Below are positions 25,700 through 35,183 of a DNA stretch of 64,000 nt, in pieces. The notes below the pieces were generated by a model. The model had not been told where the DNA came from. It searched no databases and saw only the letters and a program-made list of their open reading frames with translations. Source of the stretch: Sphingomonadales bacterium 32-65-25 (GTDB lineage Bacteria; Pseudomonadota; Alphaproteobacteria; Sphingomonadales; Sphingomonadaceae); NCBI GenBank assembly GCA_002280855.1, contig NCEU01000008.1, positions 186,001-250,000 of the forward strand, read 5' to 3'. Each line of letters opens with the position of its first letter. The stretch's first letter is position 1. Made by a program: the position numbers and the translations under genes.

Positions 25700-26659
25700 A
25701 TGCACAGCCACGCTCACAGCCATCCGCTGGGTGGTCATGATCATCATGGCCACGGGCACAGCCACGCGCCGCCCGATTTCGGCCGGGCCTTTGCCATCGG
25801 GGTGGTGCTCAATCTTGCTTATGTCGGGATCGAGACGGCGGCGGGCCTCTGGTATGATTCGATGGCGCTGCTCGCCGATGCCGGGCACAATCTGTCGGAT
25901 GTCGCCGGGCTGCTGATCGCCTGGGGTGGCCTGACGCTGGCCAAGCGGGCACCCAGCGCGCGCTTCACCTGGGGTCTGTCCCGCTCGCCCATCCTTGCGG
26001 CGCTGGCCAATGCGCTAATTCTGGTGGCGGCATGTGGCGGCATCATCTTTGAATCGGTGCACCGCCTCCTTGATCCGCTGCCGGTCGCCGGCAATGTCGT
26101 TATGCTGGTTGCGGCGGTGGGCGTTGCCATTAACACCGGCACGGCACTGCTGTTCATGCGCGGCCGCAAGGGCGATGTGAACGTGCGCGGCGCGTACTTG
26201 CACATGCTGGCTGATGCCGGGGTGTCGGCGGCAGTGGTGCTGGGCGGGCTGGTGATCAGCCAGACCGGCTGGGCCTGGGTTGATCCGGTGCTGGGCCTTG
26301 CCGTGGCGGCCGTGATCCTGCGCGGCACTTGGGGGCTCCTGCGCGAATCGCTGGCGCTGGCGCTGGATGCGGTGCCACCGGGCATCGAACCGGCCGCCGT
26401 TAACGACTGGCTGACCCGGCTGGACGGTGTGGAAGCGGTACATGATCTCCACATCTGGCCGCAGGGCACCACCGGCGCAGTGTTGACCGCGCATCTGGTG
26501 ATGCCGGCTGGCCACCCGGGTGACGAGGCACTGGCCAATATTGCCCACGCGCTCCACCACCGTTTTTCCATCGGCCATGCCACGCTGCAGGTGGAAACCG
26601 GCGCTGATCATTGCCGGCAGGCACTGCCCGAAGGCTGCGGCGGCGACCACCAGCACTGA
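25700..26659 (+). CDS. Cation diffusion facilitator metal exporter (CzcD/DmeF/ZitB-like)
   Basis: The product (319 residues from ATG 25700) has a histidine-rich N terminus (MHSHAHSHPLGGHDHHGHGH), six membrane helices and a C-terminal cytoplasmic domain. The metal site helices contain MALLADAGHNLSDVAG (His/Asp, helix 2) and YLHMLADAGVSAAVV (helix 5). CDF proteins export Zn2+, Co2+ or Cd2+ in exchange for protons; the His-rich tail suggests Zn or Co. The frame is open back to 25631, but that start would lie inside the tRNA terminator. No strong ribosome binding site precedes 25700. Confidence 0.88.
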   Translation: MHSHAHSHPLGGHDHHGHGHSHAPPDFGRAFAIGVVLNLAYVGIETAAGLWYDSMALLADAGHNLSDVAGLLIAWGGLTLAKRAPSARFTWGLSRSPILAALANALILVAACGGIIFESVHRLLDPLPVAGNVVMLVAAVGVAINTGTALLFMRGRKGDVNVRGAYLHMLADAGVSAAVVLGGLVISQTGWAWVDPVLGLAVAAVILRGTWGLLRESLALALDAVPPGIEPAAVNDWLTRLDGVEAVHDLHIWPQGTTGAVLTAHLVMPAGHPGDEALANIAHALHHRFSIGHATLQVETGADHCRQALPEGCGGDHQH

Positions 26660-26707
26660 TGCAACTGTGGGTGGCACCAGCTGGCCGGCGGGAGTAGGAA
26701 ACCATTC

Positions 26708-28204
26708 ATGCGCATCATCGACCATCACATCGCCGGATCGCCCGTGGCTGCCGGCAGCCGCACCAGCCCGGTGTATGATCCCAACTCAGGCCAGGTGCAG
26801 GCAGAAGTGCGATTGGCGGGTGCTGATCTGCTCGAACAGGCAGTGGCCGCTGCCCGCGCCGCCCAGCCGGCCTGGGCCGCCACCAACCCGCAGCGCCGCG
26901 CTCGGGTGATGTTCAAGTTCAAGGAACTGGTCGAAGCCCGCATGGACGAGCTGGCCCGCGTGCTCAGTTCCGAACATGGCAAGGTGCTGGCGGATTCGCG
27001 CGGCGACATCCAGCGTGGGCTGGAGGTGATCGAGTTCTGCTGCGGCATCCCGCATGTGCTGAAGGGCGAGTTTACCCACGGCGCCGGGCCGGGCATCGAC
27101 ATCTGGGCCTTCCGCCAGCCGATCGGCATCGGCGCCGGCATCACCCCGTTCAATTTCCCGGCGATGATCCCGATGTGGATGGCCGGCGTCGCCATCGCCA
27201 CCGGCAACGCCTTCATCCTGAAGCCATCGGAACGCGATCCCACCCTGCCGCACCTGCTGGGCGATATCTTCCGCGATGCCGGCTTGCCCGAGGGCATTTT
27301 CAGCGTGGTCAATGGCGACAAGGAGATGGTGGACGCCATCATCGCCCATCCCGACATCGCCGCGATCAGCTTTGTCGGCTCGTCTGACGTGGCCGAATAT
27401 ATCCACGCGCAGGGCTGCGCACGCGGCAAGCGGGTGCAGGCGATGGGCGGCGCCAAGAATCACGCCATCGTGATGCCCGATGCCGATCTTGATCAGGTGG
27501 TGCGCGATCTGGCGGGGGCCGCCTTCGGCAGTGCCGGGGAACGCTGCATGGCGCTGCCGGTGGTGGTGCCGGTGGGTGAGGACACCGCCAACGCGCTGCG
27601 CGCCAAATTGCTGCCAGCGATCGGCAAACTCAGGATCGGCATCAGCACTGATCCGGAGGCCGATTACGGTCCGGTCGTCACCGCCGCCCACAAGGCGCGG
27701 ATCGAAAGCTACATCCAGATGGGTGTCGATGAAGGCGCCGAGCTGGTGGTGGATGGTCGCGGCTTCACCCTGCAGGGCCATGAAGGCGGCTTCTTCGTCG
27801 GGCCGACCCTGTTCGATCATGTCACGCCTGATATGCAGAGCTACCGCGAGGAAATCTTCGGCCCCGTTCTGCAAATCATGCGCGCGCCCGATTTTGAGGC
27901 GGCACTCAAGCTTCCCAGCCAGCATCAATATGGCAACGGCGTCGCCATCTTCACCCGCAACGGCCACGCGGCGCGCGAATTCGCAGCGCGGGTGAATGTG
28001 GGGATGGTCGGCGTCAACGTGCCGATTCCGGTGCCAGTGGCCTATCACAGCTTCGGTGGCTGGAAGCGCAGCGCCTTTGGCGACATCGGCCAGCACGGCA
28101 TGGAAGGCGTGCAATTCTGGACCAAGCGCAAGACGGTCACGGGCCGCTGGCCGGATGGCGGCATGGATGGCGGCAGCGCGTTCGTCATTCCGACGATGGG
28201 GTGA
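26708..28204 (+). CDS. mmsA: Methylmalonate-semialdehyde dehydrogenase (acylating)
   Basis: The 498-residue aldehyde dehydrogenase converts methylmalonate semialdehyde to propionyl-CoA in valine catabolism, and malonate semialdehyde to acetyl-CoA. It has the MmsA features: [32 protein letters not shown] and the active cysteine in [13 protein letters not shown] near residue 281. The C-terminal [14 protein letters not shown] segment is also typical. AGGA lies upstream of the ATG. It leads a valine-degradation set with an enoyl-CoA hydratase and mmsB. Confidence 0.95.
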   Translation: MRIIDHHIAGSPVAAGSRTSPVYDPNSGQVQAEVRLAGADLLEQAVAAARAAQPAWAATNPQRRARVMFKFKELVEARMDELARVLSSEHGKVLADSRGDIQRGLEVIEFCCGIPHVLKGEFTHGAGPGIDIWAFRQPIGIGAGITPFNFPAMIPMWMAGVAIATGNAFILKPSERDPTLPHLLGDIFRDAGLPEGIFSVVNGDKEMVDAIIAHPDIAAISFVGSSDVAEYIHAQGCARGKRVQAMGGAKNHAIVMPDADLDQVVRDLAGAAFGSAGERCMALPVVVPVGEDTANALRAKLLPAIGKLRIGISTDPEADYGPVVTAAHKARIESYIQMGVDEGAELVVDGRGFTLQGHEGGFFVGPTLFDHVTPDMQSYREEIFGPVLQIMRAPDFEAALKLPSQHQYGNGVAIFTRNGHAAREFAARVNVGMVGVNVPIPVPVAYHSFGGWKRSAFGDIGQHGMEGVQFWTKRKTVTGRWPDGGMDGGSAFVIPTMG

Positions 28205-28209
28205 GTGAA

Positions 28210-28983
28210 ATGAGCTATGAAACCATCCTTGTCGAACAGCGCGGCGCCGTCACGCTTGTGCGGTTGAATCGCCCGCAGGCGCTGAATGCACTGAACTCCC
28301 AGGTGCTGGCCGATCTGATAGCCGCATTTGCCGCCTATGATGCCGATGCTTCACAGCGCTGCCTTGTCATCACCGGATCGGAAAAGGCCTTCGCTGCCGG
28401 TGCCGACATCAAGGAAATGAGCGGGCAGTCGTTCGCCCAAATGTACGGCGGCAATTTCTTTGCCGGCTATGACCATGTCACCGCCACCCGCAAGCCGTGG
28501 ATCGCGGCCGTGTCCGGCTTTGCGCTCGGCGGCGGCTGTGAGCTGGCGATGATGGCGGACATCATCATTGCGGCCGAGAATGCAAAATTCGGCCAGCCCG
28601 AAATCAAGCTGGGCGTGACGCCCGGCATGGGCGGATCGCAGCGGCTGGTGCGCGCCATCGGCAAGGCCAAGGCCATGGAAATGTGCCTGACCGGCCGGAT
28701 GATGGACGCGGCCGAAGCCGAACGCTCCGGCCTCGTCGCCCGCGTCGTTCCCACCGAAACGCTGCTCGATGAAGCGCTGAAACTGGCCGAAACCATTGCC
28801 GGCATGGCGCCGCTGGCCAGCATCGCGGTGAAGGAAGAAATCGACGCCGCCTTCGAGATGAACCTGAAGGAAGGCGTCCGTTTCGAACGCCGGCTGTTCC
28901 ACGGCCTGTTCGGCAGCGCCGATCAGAAAGAAGGCATGGCCGCCTTCGTCGAAAAACGGCCTGGCAACTGGACGGGGCAGTAA
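28210..28983 (+). CDS. Enoyl-CoA hydratase
   Basis: The 257-residue crotonase-family protein carries the oxyanion-hole segment [11 protein letters not shown], the helix [15 protein letters not shown] with the first catalytic glutamate, and [17 protein letters not shown] with the second. In this setting it probably hydrates methacrylyl-CoA or related enoyl-CoA in valine breakdown. ATG at 28210 is preferred; a GTG at 28201 overlapping the mmsA stop is an alternative. It is followed by mmsB after one base. Confidence 0.92.
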   Translation: MSYETILVEQRGAVTLVRLNRPQALNALNSQVLADLIAAFAAYDADASQRCLVITGSEKAFAAGADIKEMSGQSFAQMYGGNFFAGYDHVTATRKPWIAAVSGFALGGGCELAMMADIIIAAENAKFGQPEIKLGVTPGMGGSQRLVRAIGKAKAMEMCLTGRMMDAAEAERSGLVARVVPTETLLDEALKLAETIAGMAPLASIAVKEEIDAAFEMNLKEGVRFERRLFHGLFGSADQKEGMAAFVEKRPGNWTGQ

Positions 28984-28984
28984 C

Positions 28985-29863
28985 ATGGCCATCATCGCCT
29001 TCATCGGAGTCGGCAACATGGGGGGCGGCATGGCCCTCAACCTGGTGAAGGCCGGCCACGAGGTCTGGGCGTTCGATCTGTCGGCCGAGGCACTGGCCCG
29101 GGTCGTGGCAGGCGGCGCTACGGCGGCGAGCAGCGCAGCCGATGCCGCGGCGGGCGCCGATGTGATCATCACCATGCTGCCGGCGGGGAGCCATGTCCGC
29201 GCTGCCTATGAAGGCGAATTGTTCGCCGTCGCCCAGCCGCACGCCATCCTGATCGATTGTTCCACCATCGATGTCGCCACGGCCAAGGCGATGGGCGAAG
29301 CGGCCGCCAGCAAAGGCCTGGCGATGGCTGATGCGCCGGTTTCGGGCGGCACGGCGGCGGCGGATGGCGGCACGCTCACCTTCATGGTCGGCGGGCCAGA
29401 TGCGGCCTTTGCCATGGCGCAGCCGATCCTGGAAAAGATGGGCAAGGCCGTGATCCACGCCGGCGGGGCAGGCATGGGCCAGGCCGCCAAGATCTGCAAC
29501 AACATGATCCTCGGAGCCACCATGGTCGCCACCGCCGAAGCTTTCGTGCTGGCCGAAAAGCTGGGGCTGGAGGCGCAGACCTTCTTCGACATCAGCAGCA
29601 AGGCCAGCGGGCAAAGCTGGTCCATGACCAGCTATTGCCCCGTCCCCGGCCCGGTACCCACCGCCCCGTCCAACCGCGATTACCAAGGCGGATTCGCTGC
29701 CGCGCTGATGCTGAAGGATCTCAAGCTCGCCATGGCCGCAGCGCAAGGGTCGGGCGCCAGCGTGCCGATGGGGGCGCAGGCCGAAGCGCTCTACCAGTTG
29801 CTGGTCAACAACGGCGGCGCGGGCACGGATTTTTCCGGCATCATCCGGCTGCTGCGCGGCTGA
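28985..29863 (+). CDS. mmsB: 3-hydroxyisobutyrate dehydrogenase
   Basis: The 292-residue enzyme oxidises 3-hydroxyisobutyrate to methylmalonate semialdehyde, the substrate of MmsA. It has the N-terminal NAD fold [15 protein letters not shown], the substrate motif [21 protein letters not shown] and the catalytic lysine in [15 protein letters not shown] near residue 170. Length is normal. The gene closes the mmsA-hydratase-mmsB set. The intervening 3-hydroxyisobutyryl-CoA hydrolase and acyl-CoA dehydrogenase are not in the window. Confidence 0.94.
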   Translation: MAIIAFIGVGNMGGGMALNLVKAGHEVWAFDLSAEALARVVAGGATAASSAADAAAGADVIITMLPAGSHVRAAYEGELFAVAQPHAILIDCSTIDVATAKAMGEAAASKGLAMADAPVSGGTAAADGGTLTFMVGGPDAAFAMAQPILEKMGKAVIHAGGAGMGQAAKICNNMILGATMVATAEAFVLAEKLGLEAQTFFDISSKASGQSWSMTSYCPVPGPVPTAPSNRDYQGGFAAALMLKDLKLAMAAAQGSGASVPMGAQAEALYQLLVNNGGAGTDFSGIIRLLRG

Positions 29864-29912
29864 TCTGCCGCGTTGGCATTTCGCCGCCATCCGCGCTATG
29901 CCGCGCCGCATC

Positions 29913-30575
29913 ATGACGACGCCGCTGATCATCGCGCTCCCCAAGGGCCGCATCCTGAAGGAGGCGCTGCCGCTGTTGGCGCGCATCGGCATCGTGCCGG
30001 AAGCGGATTTCACCGACGAAAACAGCCGCAAGCTGACCTTTGCCACCTCCCGCGACGATGTGCGGGTGATCCGTGTGCGCAGTTTCGACGTCGCGACCTT
30101 CGTGGCCTTTGGCGCCGCGCAGCTGGGTATTGCCGGCAACGACGTGCTGATGGAGTTCGATTTTTCCGAAATCTATGCCCCAGTCGATCTGGGTATCGGC
30201 CATTGCCGTCTTAGCGTGGCGCAGCCGGCGGCGCTCGATCCCGATCTGTCGCGCCTGTCTCACGTCCGCGTGGCGACCAAATATCCCGGCCTCACCCGCC
30301 GGCATTTCGCGGCGCGCGGCTTGCAGGCCGAAGTGATCAAGCTGAACGGTGCGATGGAACTGGCACCGCTGGTTGGCCTGTCCAGCCGCATCGTCGATCT
30401 GGTGTCCACCGGCAAGACGCTGGCCGAAAATGGCCTGGTGGAAGTCGAGGTGATCGCCGATATCACCAGCCGCCTGATCGCCAACCGCGCCGCCTTCAAG
30501 ACGGATAGCCGTGTCGTCGCCATCATCGATGCCATGCGGGAACTGACGGAAAAGTCCGATGCCGCAGCGGCTTGA
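29913..30575 (+). CDS. hisG: ATP phosphoribosyltransferase, short form
   Basis: HisG makes phosphoribosyl-ATP in the first step of histidine synthesis. The 220-residue product (from ATG 29913, [15 protein letters not shown]) is the short form, lacking the C-terminal ACT-like regulatory domain. Short HisG works with the HisZ subunit, which is not in this window. The PRPP-binding segment [22 protein letters not shown] is present. An ATG at 29898 would add five residues. Its 3' end overlaps hisD by 17 bases. Confidence 0.93.
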   Translation: MTTPLIIALPKGRILKEALPLLARIGIVPEADFTDENSRKLTFATSRDDVRVIRVRSFDVATFVAFGAAQLGIAGNDVLMEFDFSEIYAPVDLGIGHCRLSVAQPAALDPDLSRLSHVRVATKYPGLTRRHFAARGLQAEVIKLNGAMELAPLVGLSSRIVDLVSTGKTLAENGLVEVEVIADITSRLIANRAAFKTDSRVVAIIDAMRELTEKSDAAAA

Positions 30576-31857
30576 CGCGACTGCGCCGGACTTTGCGGCG
30601 GCTTTTGCCGCGCTGGTCGATGCCAAGCGCGACGATGCTGCTGATGTGTCCACCACCGTCGCCGCCATCATCTCGCGCGTGAAGGCGCGCGGCGATGCGG
30701 CTGTGGCCGAACTCACCGCCAAGTTTGATCGCGTCGACCTGAATGCGGCCGGCTGGGAGATTCCCGGCGCCGATCTTGATGCTGCGCTGGCGGGCCTGGC
30801 TCCCGAACTGCGCGCCGCCCTTGATCTCGCCGCCGCGCGCATCCGTGCCTTCCACGAACGCCAGAAGCCGCAAGGCAATGATGCGGTGGACGATGCCGGC
30901 GTGCGCACCGGCGTGCGCTGGTCGCCGGTCGACGCTGCTGGGCTGTATGTGCCGGGTGGCCGGGCCGCCTATCCCTCGTCCGTGCTGATGAATGCCATTC
31001 CCGCCGTGGTCGCCGGCGTGCGTGATCTGATCATGGTGACGCCCACCCCAGATGGCCTGGTCAACCCGTTGGTGCTGGCCGCGGCGCGCGTGGCCGGTGT
31101 GAGCCGTGTGTTCCGTATCGGCGGCGCGCAGGCGGTGGCGGCCCTGGCCTTTGGCACCGCACACATCCCGCGGGTCGACGTGATCACCGGCCCCGGCAAT
31201 GCCTTTGTCGCCGAAGCCAAACGGCAGCTGTACGGCATGGTCGGCATCGACATGGTGGCCGGACCATCCGAAGTGGTGATCGTGTCCGACGGCAAGTCCA
31301 ACCCTGACTGGATCGCGGCTGACCTGCTGGCCCAAGCTGAACATGATCCGGTGGCACAATCCATCCTGATCACCACCTCGCCGGTCGAAGCCGATGCCGT
31401 GGAAGCTGCAGTGGCCCGCCAGCTGGAAACCTTGCCCACGGCCGCCGTGGCCGGCGCCTCCTGGCGTGATTTCGGCGCAATCATCCTGGTGCCCGATCTC
31501 GCGGCCTGCCTGCCGTTGCTCGATGCGCTGGCCCCTGAGCACGCCGAATTGATGGTGGATGATCCCGATTGGCTGTTCGCTCGCATGCGCCACGCTGGCT
31601 CGGTCTTCCTCGGTCGCCACACGCCGGAAGCCGCGGGCGATTATCTGGCTGGGCCCAACCACGTGCTGCCCACCGGCCGCCGCGCCCGCTTTGCGTCGGG
31701 CCTGTCGGTGGTGGACTTCATGAAGCGGACGACGTTTCTCGATTGCGGTCCGCAGGGGCTGGCGGCGATCGGCCCGGCCGGCGCTGCCATTGCCGATGTG
31801 GAAGGCCTCGCTGCCCACGCTGCCTCGATCCGGCTGCGACTGGAGACCGGAAAATGA
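30559..31857 (+). CDS. hisD: Histidinol dehydrogenase
   Basis: The 432-residue zinc enzyme carries out the last two oxidations from histidinol to histidine. The zinc ligands and core motifs are present: [27 protein letters not shown] (Gln and His ligands), LAPEHAEL and [14 protein letters not shown]. Length matches the family. It overlaps hisG, and its stop overlaps the ATG of the following small membrane protein. Confidence 0.95.
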   Translation: MPQRLDATAPDFAAAFAALVDAKRDDAADVSTTVAAIISRVKARGDAAVAELTAKFDRVDLNAAGWEIPGADLDAALAGLAPELRAALDLAAARIRAFHERQKPQGNDAVDDAGVRTGVRWSPVDAAGLYVPGGRAAYPSSVLMNAIPAVVAGVRDLIMVTPTPDGLVNPLVLAAARVAGVSRVFRIGGAQAVAALAFGTAHIPRVDVITGPGNAFVAEAKRQLYGMVGIDMVAGPSEVVIVSDGKSNPDWIAADLLAQAEHDPVAQSILITTSPVEADAVEAAVARQLETLPTAAVAGASWRDFGAIILVPDLAACLPLLDALAPEHAELMVDDPDWLFARMRHAGSVFLGRHTPEAAGDYLAGPNHVLPTGRRARFASGLSVVDFMKRTTFLDCGPQGLAAIGPAGAAIADVEGLAAHAASIRLRLETGK

Positions 31858-32300
31858 AGGCCCAAACAATGCGGCGCATCCGCCAGCTTCATCTTTATAT
31901 CGGCGTGTTCTTTCTGCCAGCGATCCTGTTCTTTGCTATCAGCGGCGGGTTGCAGGCCTTCCGGCTGCAACAGGCCAGCGGCTGGGATGGGGCGCCGCCG
32001 CCGGCATGGATGGCGTGGATGGGCAGCGTGCATATCGATCAGACCGTGCCGCACGCCGAACCGTCTAAACAGCCGGCAGCCGCCAAAGCGCCAGCTGATC
32101 CGGTCAAGGAGGCCGAGCGGGCGGCCCGCAAGCGCGCTGCGCTGCCGATGAAGATCTTCGTTGCGGTTTTGGCAGCGGCGCTTGCCCTGTCCGCCTTGCT
32201 GGGCGCGGCCATTGCGCTGAACAGCCGCGCGACGCGGCGTACGGCCGTGTTGATGCTGGTGGCAGGCACGGCGGTCCCGTTGGCGCTGCTGCTGGCCTGA
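31854..32300 (+). CDS. Hypothetical membrane protein, PepSY-TM-like N terminus
   Basis: The 148-residue product starts at ATG 31854, overlapping the hisD stop. Its first helix, preceded by RRIRQLHLYIGVFFLP, resembles the first segment of PepSY-associated membrane proteins. A Lys/Ala-rich linker (about 65-95) and two further hydrophobic helices follow. No enzymatic motif is seen. Its tight coupling to hisD is probably positional rather than functional. Confidence 0.6.
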   Translation: MKAQTMRRIRQLHLYIGVFFLPAILFFAISGGLQAFRLQQASGWDGAPPPAWMAWMGSVHIDQTVPHAEPSKQPAAAKAPADPVKEAERAARKRAALPMKIFVAVLAAALALSALLGAAIALNSRATRRTAVLMLVAGTAVPLALLLA

Positions 32301-32302
32301 AC

Positions 32303-33451
32303 CTATTTGCCGTACACCGCGCGCTCGAACGCCCGCAGCACTTCCACCGTGGCCGGTTCGCCAAAGGGCAGATGCTGCATGCACAACACGGCGGCAATAT
32401 CGGATTCGGGATCGATCCAGTAATAGCTGTTGGCGATGCCGGCCCAGGCCAGCGAGCCTGCAGCGCGGCCGTCCGGTCCGGGTTCCGGGCTGATCAGGAA
32501 GCCCAGGCCCCACCCGCAATCCATCATCGGGAACAGGTCGAAATCGCTGGAAAAGCCGGGCAGGTTGCTGGTCATCCGGCCGGCCGGCATGCTCACTTGG
32601 TTGCTGGCCATGTCGGTGACGGTTTCGGAGCGCAGGATGCGGGCACCGTTCAACTGGCCCCGGTTCAGGAACATCCGGCAAAAGTGCAGATAATCGCGCG
32701 CGGTGGAGACCAGGCCACCGCCGGCACCCTGAAACTCGGCATTGTCCCCGCCGCCGAAATGCACCGGGAAGGGCATCAGGCTGCCGTCGGGGGTGCGCAC
32801 ATGCAGCGGGGTCAGTCGTGCCTTCACGGCGTCGTCGAAGGCGAATGTCGTGTCGTTCATGCGCAGCGGCCCGGTGACATGACGGGTCAGCCAGTCGCCC
32901 AGCTTCATGCCCGAGGCGGCTTCCACCGCCAGCCCCACCCAATCGGTGGAGATGCCATAGATCCACTGCGTGCCGGGATCGGCCAGCAGCGGCGCCTTCA
33001 GGCTGGCCAGGCTGCCCGGCGCGGCCGGGTTGTGCTGGCGAAACTGGGTCAGCTCCGCCGACATGAATTCATAGCCGAAGCCTGACGTGTGGGTGAGCAA
33101 CTGGCGCAGGGTGATGGGACCTGCAGCGGGACGTGTGACCGGCTTGCCCTCGTCGTCAAAGCCTTCCAGCACGTCCGGGTTGGCGAGCTGGGGCAATAAC
33201 GTACCGATATCATCATCAAGGCTCAGCCGGCCCTGCTCCACCAGCTGCATGGCAGCGACGCTGGCGATGGCCTTGGTCATCGATGCGATCTGGAACAGAT
33301 CATCCTGGCCCAGCGGCGGGCCGCCGGGGCCCTTTGTGCCCACGGCCACTTCCGCCAATGTGCCGCTGCTGTTGCCGACGACGGCCACGGCCCCGGGCAC
33401 GTTGGCTGCGGCAAGCGTGGTTTCGAGTGCCGTCTTGATCCGTTCGAGCAT
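32303..33451 (-). CDS. Serine hydrolase, beta-lactamase/penicillin-binding-like family
   Basis: The 382-residue protein (ATG 33451) has the class C beta-lactamase fold motifs. The SxxK catalytic pair is in IASMTKAIASVA near residue 55, LRQLLTHTSGFGYEF follows, the Tyr motif is YGISTDWVG near residue 155, and a C-terminal WGLGFL/AGIANSYYWID region is present. These proteins include esterases and D-aminopeptidases; true beta-lactamase activity is unlikely to be assured. No signal peptide is evident, suggesting a cytoplasmic esterase. Confidence 0.87.
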   Translation of the reverse strand: MLERIKTALETTLAAANVPGAVAVVGNSSGTLAEVAVGTKGPGGPPLGQDDLFQIASMTKAIASVAAMQLVEQGRLSLDDDIGTLLPQLANPDVLEGFDDEGKPVTRPAAGPITLRQLLTHTSGFGYEFMSAELTQFRQHNPAAPGSLASLKAPLLADPGTQWIYGISTDWVGLAVEAASGMKLGDWLTRHVTGPLRMNDTTFAFDDAVKARLTPLHVRTPDGSLMPFPVHFGGGDNAEFQGAGGGLVSTARDYLHFCRMFLNRGQLNGARILRSETVTDMASNQVSMPAGRMTSNLPGFSSDFDLFPMMDCGWGLGFLISPEPGPDGRAAGSLAWAGIANSYYWIDPESDIAAVLCMQHLPFGEPATVEVLRAFERAVYGK

Positions 33452-33499
33452 GGGAGCCTCTCCTTCGCCGCCAAGCTTAGGGAAGATGCCCAACCCCGG

Positions 33500-33521
33500 C
33501 CCCTCCCGCAAGCGGGAGGGG
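33500..33521. repeat. Small GC-rich palindrome between purH and the serine hydrolase gene
   Basis: CCCCTCCCGC (33500-33509) and GCGGGAGGGG (33512-33521) form a perfect 10-bp inverted repeat with two bases between. No T run follows on either strand, so it is not a classical terminator. CCCTCCCGC/GCGGGAGGG palindromes are scattered intergenic elements in many alphaproteobacterial genomes. Confidence 0.6.
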
Positions 33522-33539
33522 AGAAGGCCAAAAGCGCCC

Positions 33540-35126
33540 TCAATGCCGGAAGTGGCGCATCCCGGTGAACACCATCGTCAGCCCGCGCTCGTCGGCGGCG
33601 GCAATCACGTCCTTGTCGCGGATGGAGCCACCGGGCTGGATGATGGCGGTGGCGCCGGCTTCTGCCGCCGCGATCAGGCCATCGGCGAAGGGGAAGAATG
33701 CGTCTGACGCCACGCACGAACCGATAGTGCGGGCCTGCGGCCAGCCGGCAGTTTCAGCGGCGTCGATCGCCTTGCGGGCCGCGATCCGGGTGGAATCGAG
33801 CCGGCTCATCTGGCCAGCGCCGATGCCCGCCGTGGCGCCGCCGTTGGCATAGACAATGGCATTGGATTTCACATGCCGCGCCACGGTCCAGGCGAACATC
33901 AGGTCAGCCCATTCGGCGTCGGTCGGTGTGCGCTGGGTGACAACCTGGCAGCCGGCACGCAGCACGGCGCCATTGTCCCGGCTCTGCACCAGCATGCCGC
34001 CTGAAATCGGCTTCAGCATCAGGCCGGGCCGGCGTGGATCGGGCAGTTCGGCGATCAGCAGGCGCAGATTCTTCTTGCCGGCAAAGATCTTCAGCGCGTC
34101 GTCATCGGCGCCCGGCGCGATCACCACCTCGGTGAAGATGCCGGTGATGGCCTCGGCGGTCGGGCCGTCGAGCGGCTGGTTGACCGCAATGATGCCGCCA
34201 AACGCCGAGACCGGGTCGCACTGGAAGGCCTTTTCATAAGCATCAGCCAAAGTCGCCCCGGTGGCGACGCCGCACGGATTGGCATGCTTGATGATGGCGC
34301 AGGCCGGGCCGGCATCGCGCCACTCGGCGATCAGGTCGAGCGCGCCATCGGCATCGTTGAGATTGTTGTAGCTCAGTTCCTTGCCCTGAACCTGGCGCGC
34401 GGCGGCGAGGCCATAGGAACGGCCCTGCGGCAGGTAGAGCGCCGCCTGCTGGTGTGGATTCTCGCCGTAACGCAGCGTTTCCTTCCGGGTCAGGGCGACA
34501 GGCAGAACGGCGGGGAACATCTCTTGCTGATCGGCAAACGCGAACCAGCTGGCCACCGCGGCATCATAGGCGGCGGTGTGGGCAAAGGCGGCAGCGGCCA
34601 ACTTCCGGCGCAGGGCCAGTGGGGTGGCGCCGTCGTTCACCTGCAGCGCGGCGATGAAGTCGTCATACTGATCCGGGCTGGTCAGGATGGCGACGAAATC
34701 ATGGTTCTTCGCCGACGAGCGCACCATGGCCGGGCCGCCGATGTCGATATTCTCGATGATCTCGTCGCGCGGCGCGCCCTTGGCCACGGTGGCAGCAAAC
34801 GGGTAAAGGTTGATCACGGCCAGATCGATGGCGCCGATGCCATTTTCGGTCATCGCCTGCACATGGTCGGCGTTATCGCGCAGCGCCAGCAGGCCGCCGT
34901 GCACACGCGGGTGCAGCGTCTTCACGCGTCCGTCCATCATTTCGGGGCTGCCGGTCAGTTCGGCGACATCCTTCACCGCGTGGCCGAGCGCCCGCAGTGC
35001 CGTCGCCGTGCCACCGGTGGAGACCAGCTCCACACCGCGCGCCACCAGGGCGGCGGCCAAAGGTTCCAGCCCGGCCTTGTCGGACACCGAAAGCAGGGCA
35101 CGGCGAATGGGAACGAGATCGGTCAT
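33540..35126 (-). CDS. purH: Bifunctional AICAR formyltransferase/IMP cyclohydrolase
   Basis: PurH performs the last two steps of IMP synthesis. The 528-residue product has an N-terminal MGS-like IMP cyclohydrolase domain (about 1-190, with [16 protein letters not shown] and [19 protein letters not shown]) and the C-terminal AICAR transformylase domain. That domain contains [13 protein letters not shown], the catalytic [11 protein letters not shown] and [22 protein letters not shown] (shown as family motifs). Length is normal. It lies downstream of rpe and the heparinase-like gene, an order common in sphingomonads. Confidence 0.96.
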   Translation of the reverse strand: MTDLVPIRRALLSVSDKAGLEPLAAALVARGVELVSTGGTATALRALGHAVKDVAELTGSPEMMDGRVKTLHPRVHGGLLALRDNADHVQAMTENGIGAIDLAVINLYPFAATVAKGAPRDEIIENIDIGGPAMVRSSAKNHDFVAILTSPDQYDDFIAALQVNDGATPLALRRKLAAAAFAHTAAYDAAVASWFAFADQQEMFPAVLPVALTRKETLRYGENPHQQAALYLPQGRSYGLAAARQVQGKELSYNNLNDADGALDLIAEWRDAGPACAIIKHANPCGVATGATLADAYEKAFQCDPVSAFGGIIAVNQPLDGPTAEAITGIFTEVVIAPGADDDALKIFAGKKNLRLLIAELPDPRRPGLMLKPISGGMLVQSRDNGAVLRAGCQVVTQRTPTDAEWADLMFAWTVARHVKSNAIVYANGGATAGIGAGQMSRLDSTRIAARKAIDAAETAGWPQARTIGSCVASDAFFPFADGLIAAAEAGATAIIQPGGSIRDKDVIAAADERGLTMVFTGMRHFRH

Positions 35127-35183
35127 GGGGAGCGGCTTTCCGGAGCGGTGGACGAATTCGCGCCCGCCTAGCGCCTCAGCCTG

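Noticed and set aside
26786..28114. 442-codon minus-strand frame opposite mmsA
   Set aside because: Antisense shadow of mmsA.
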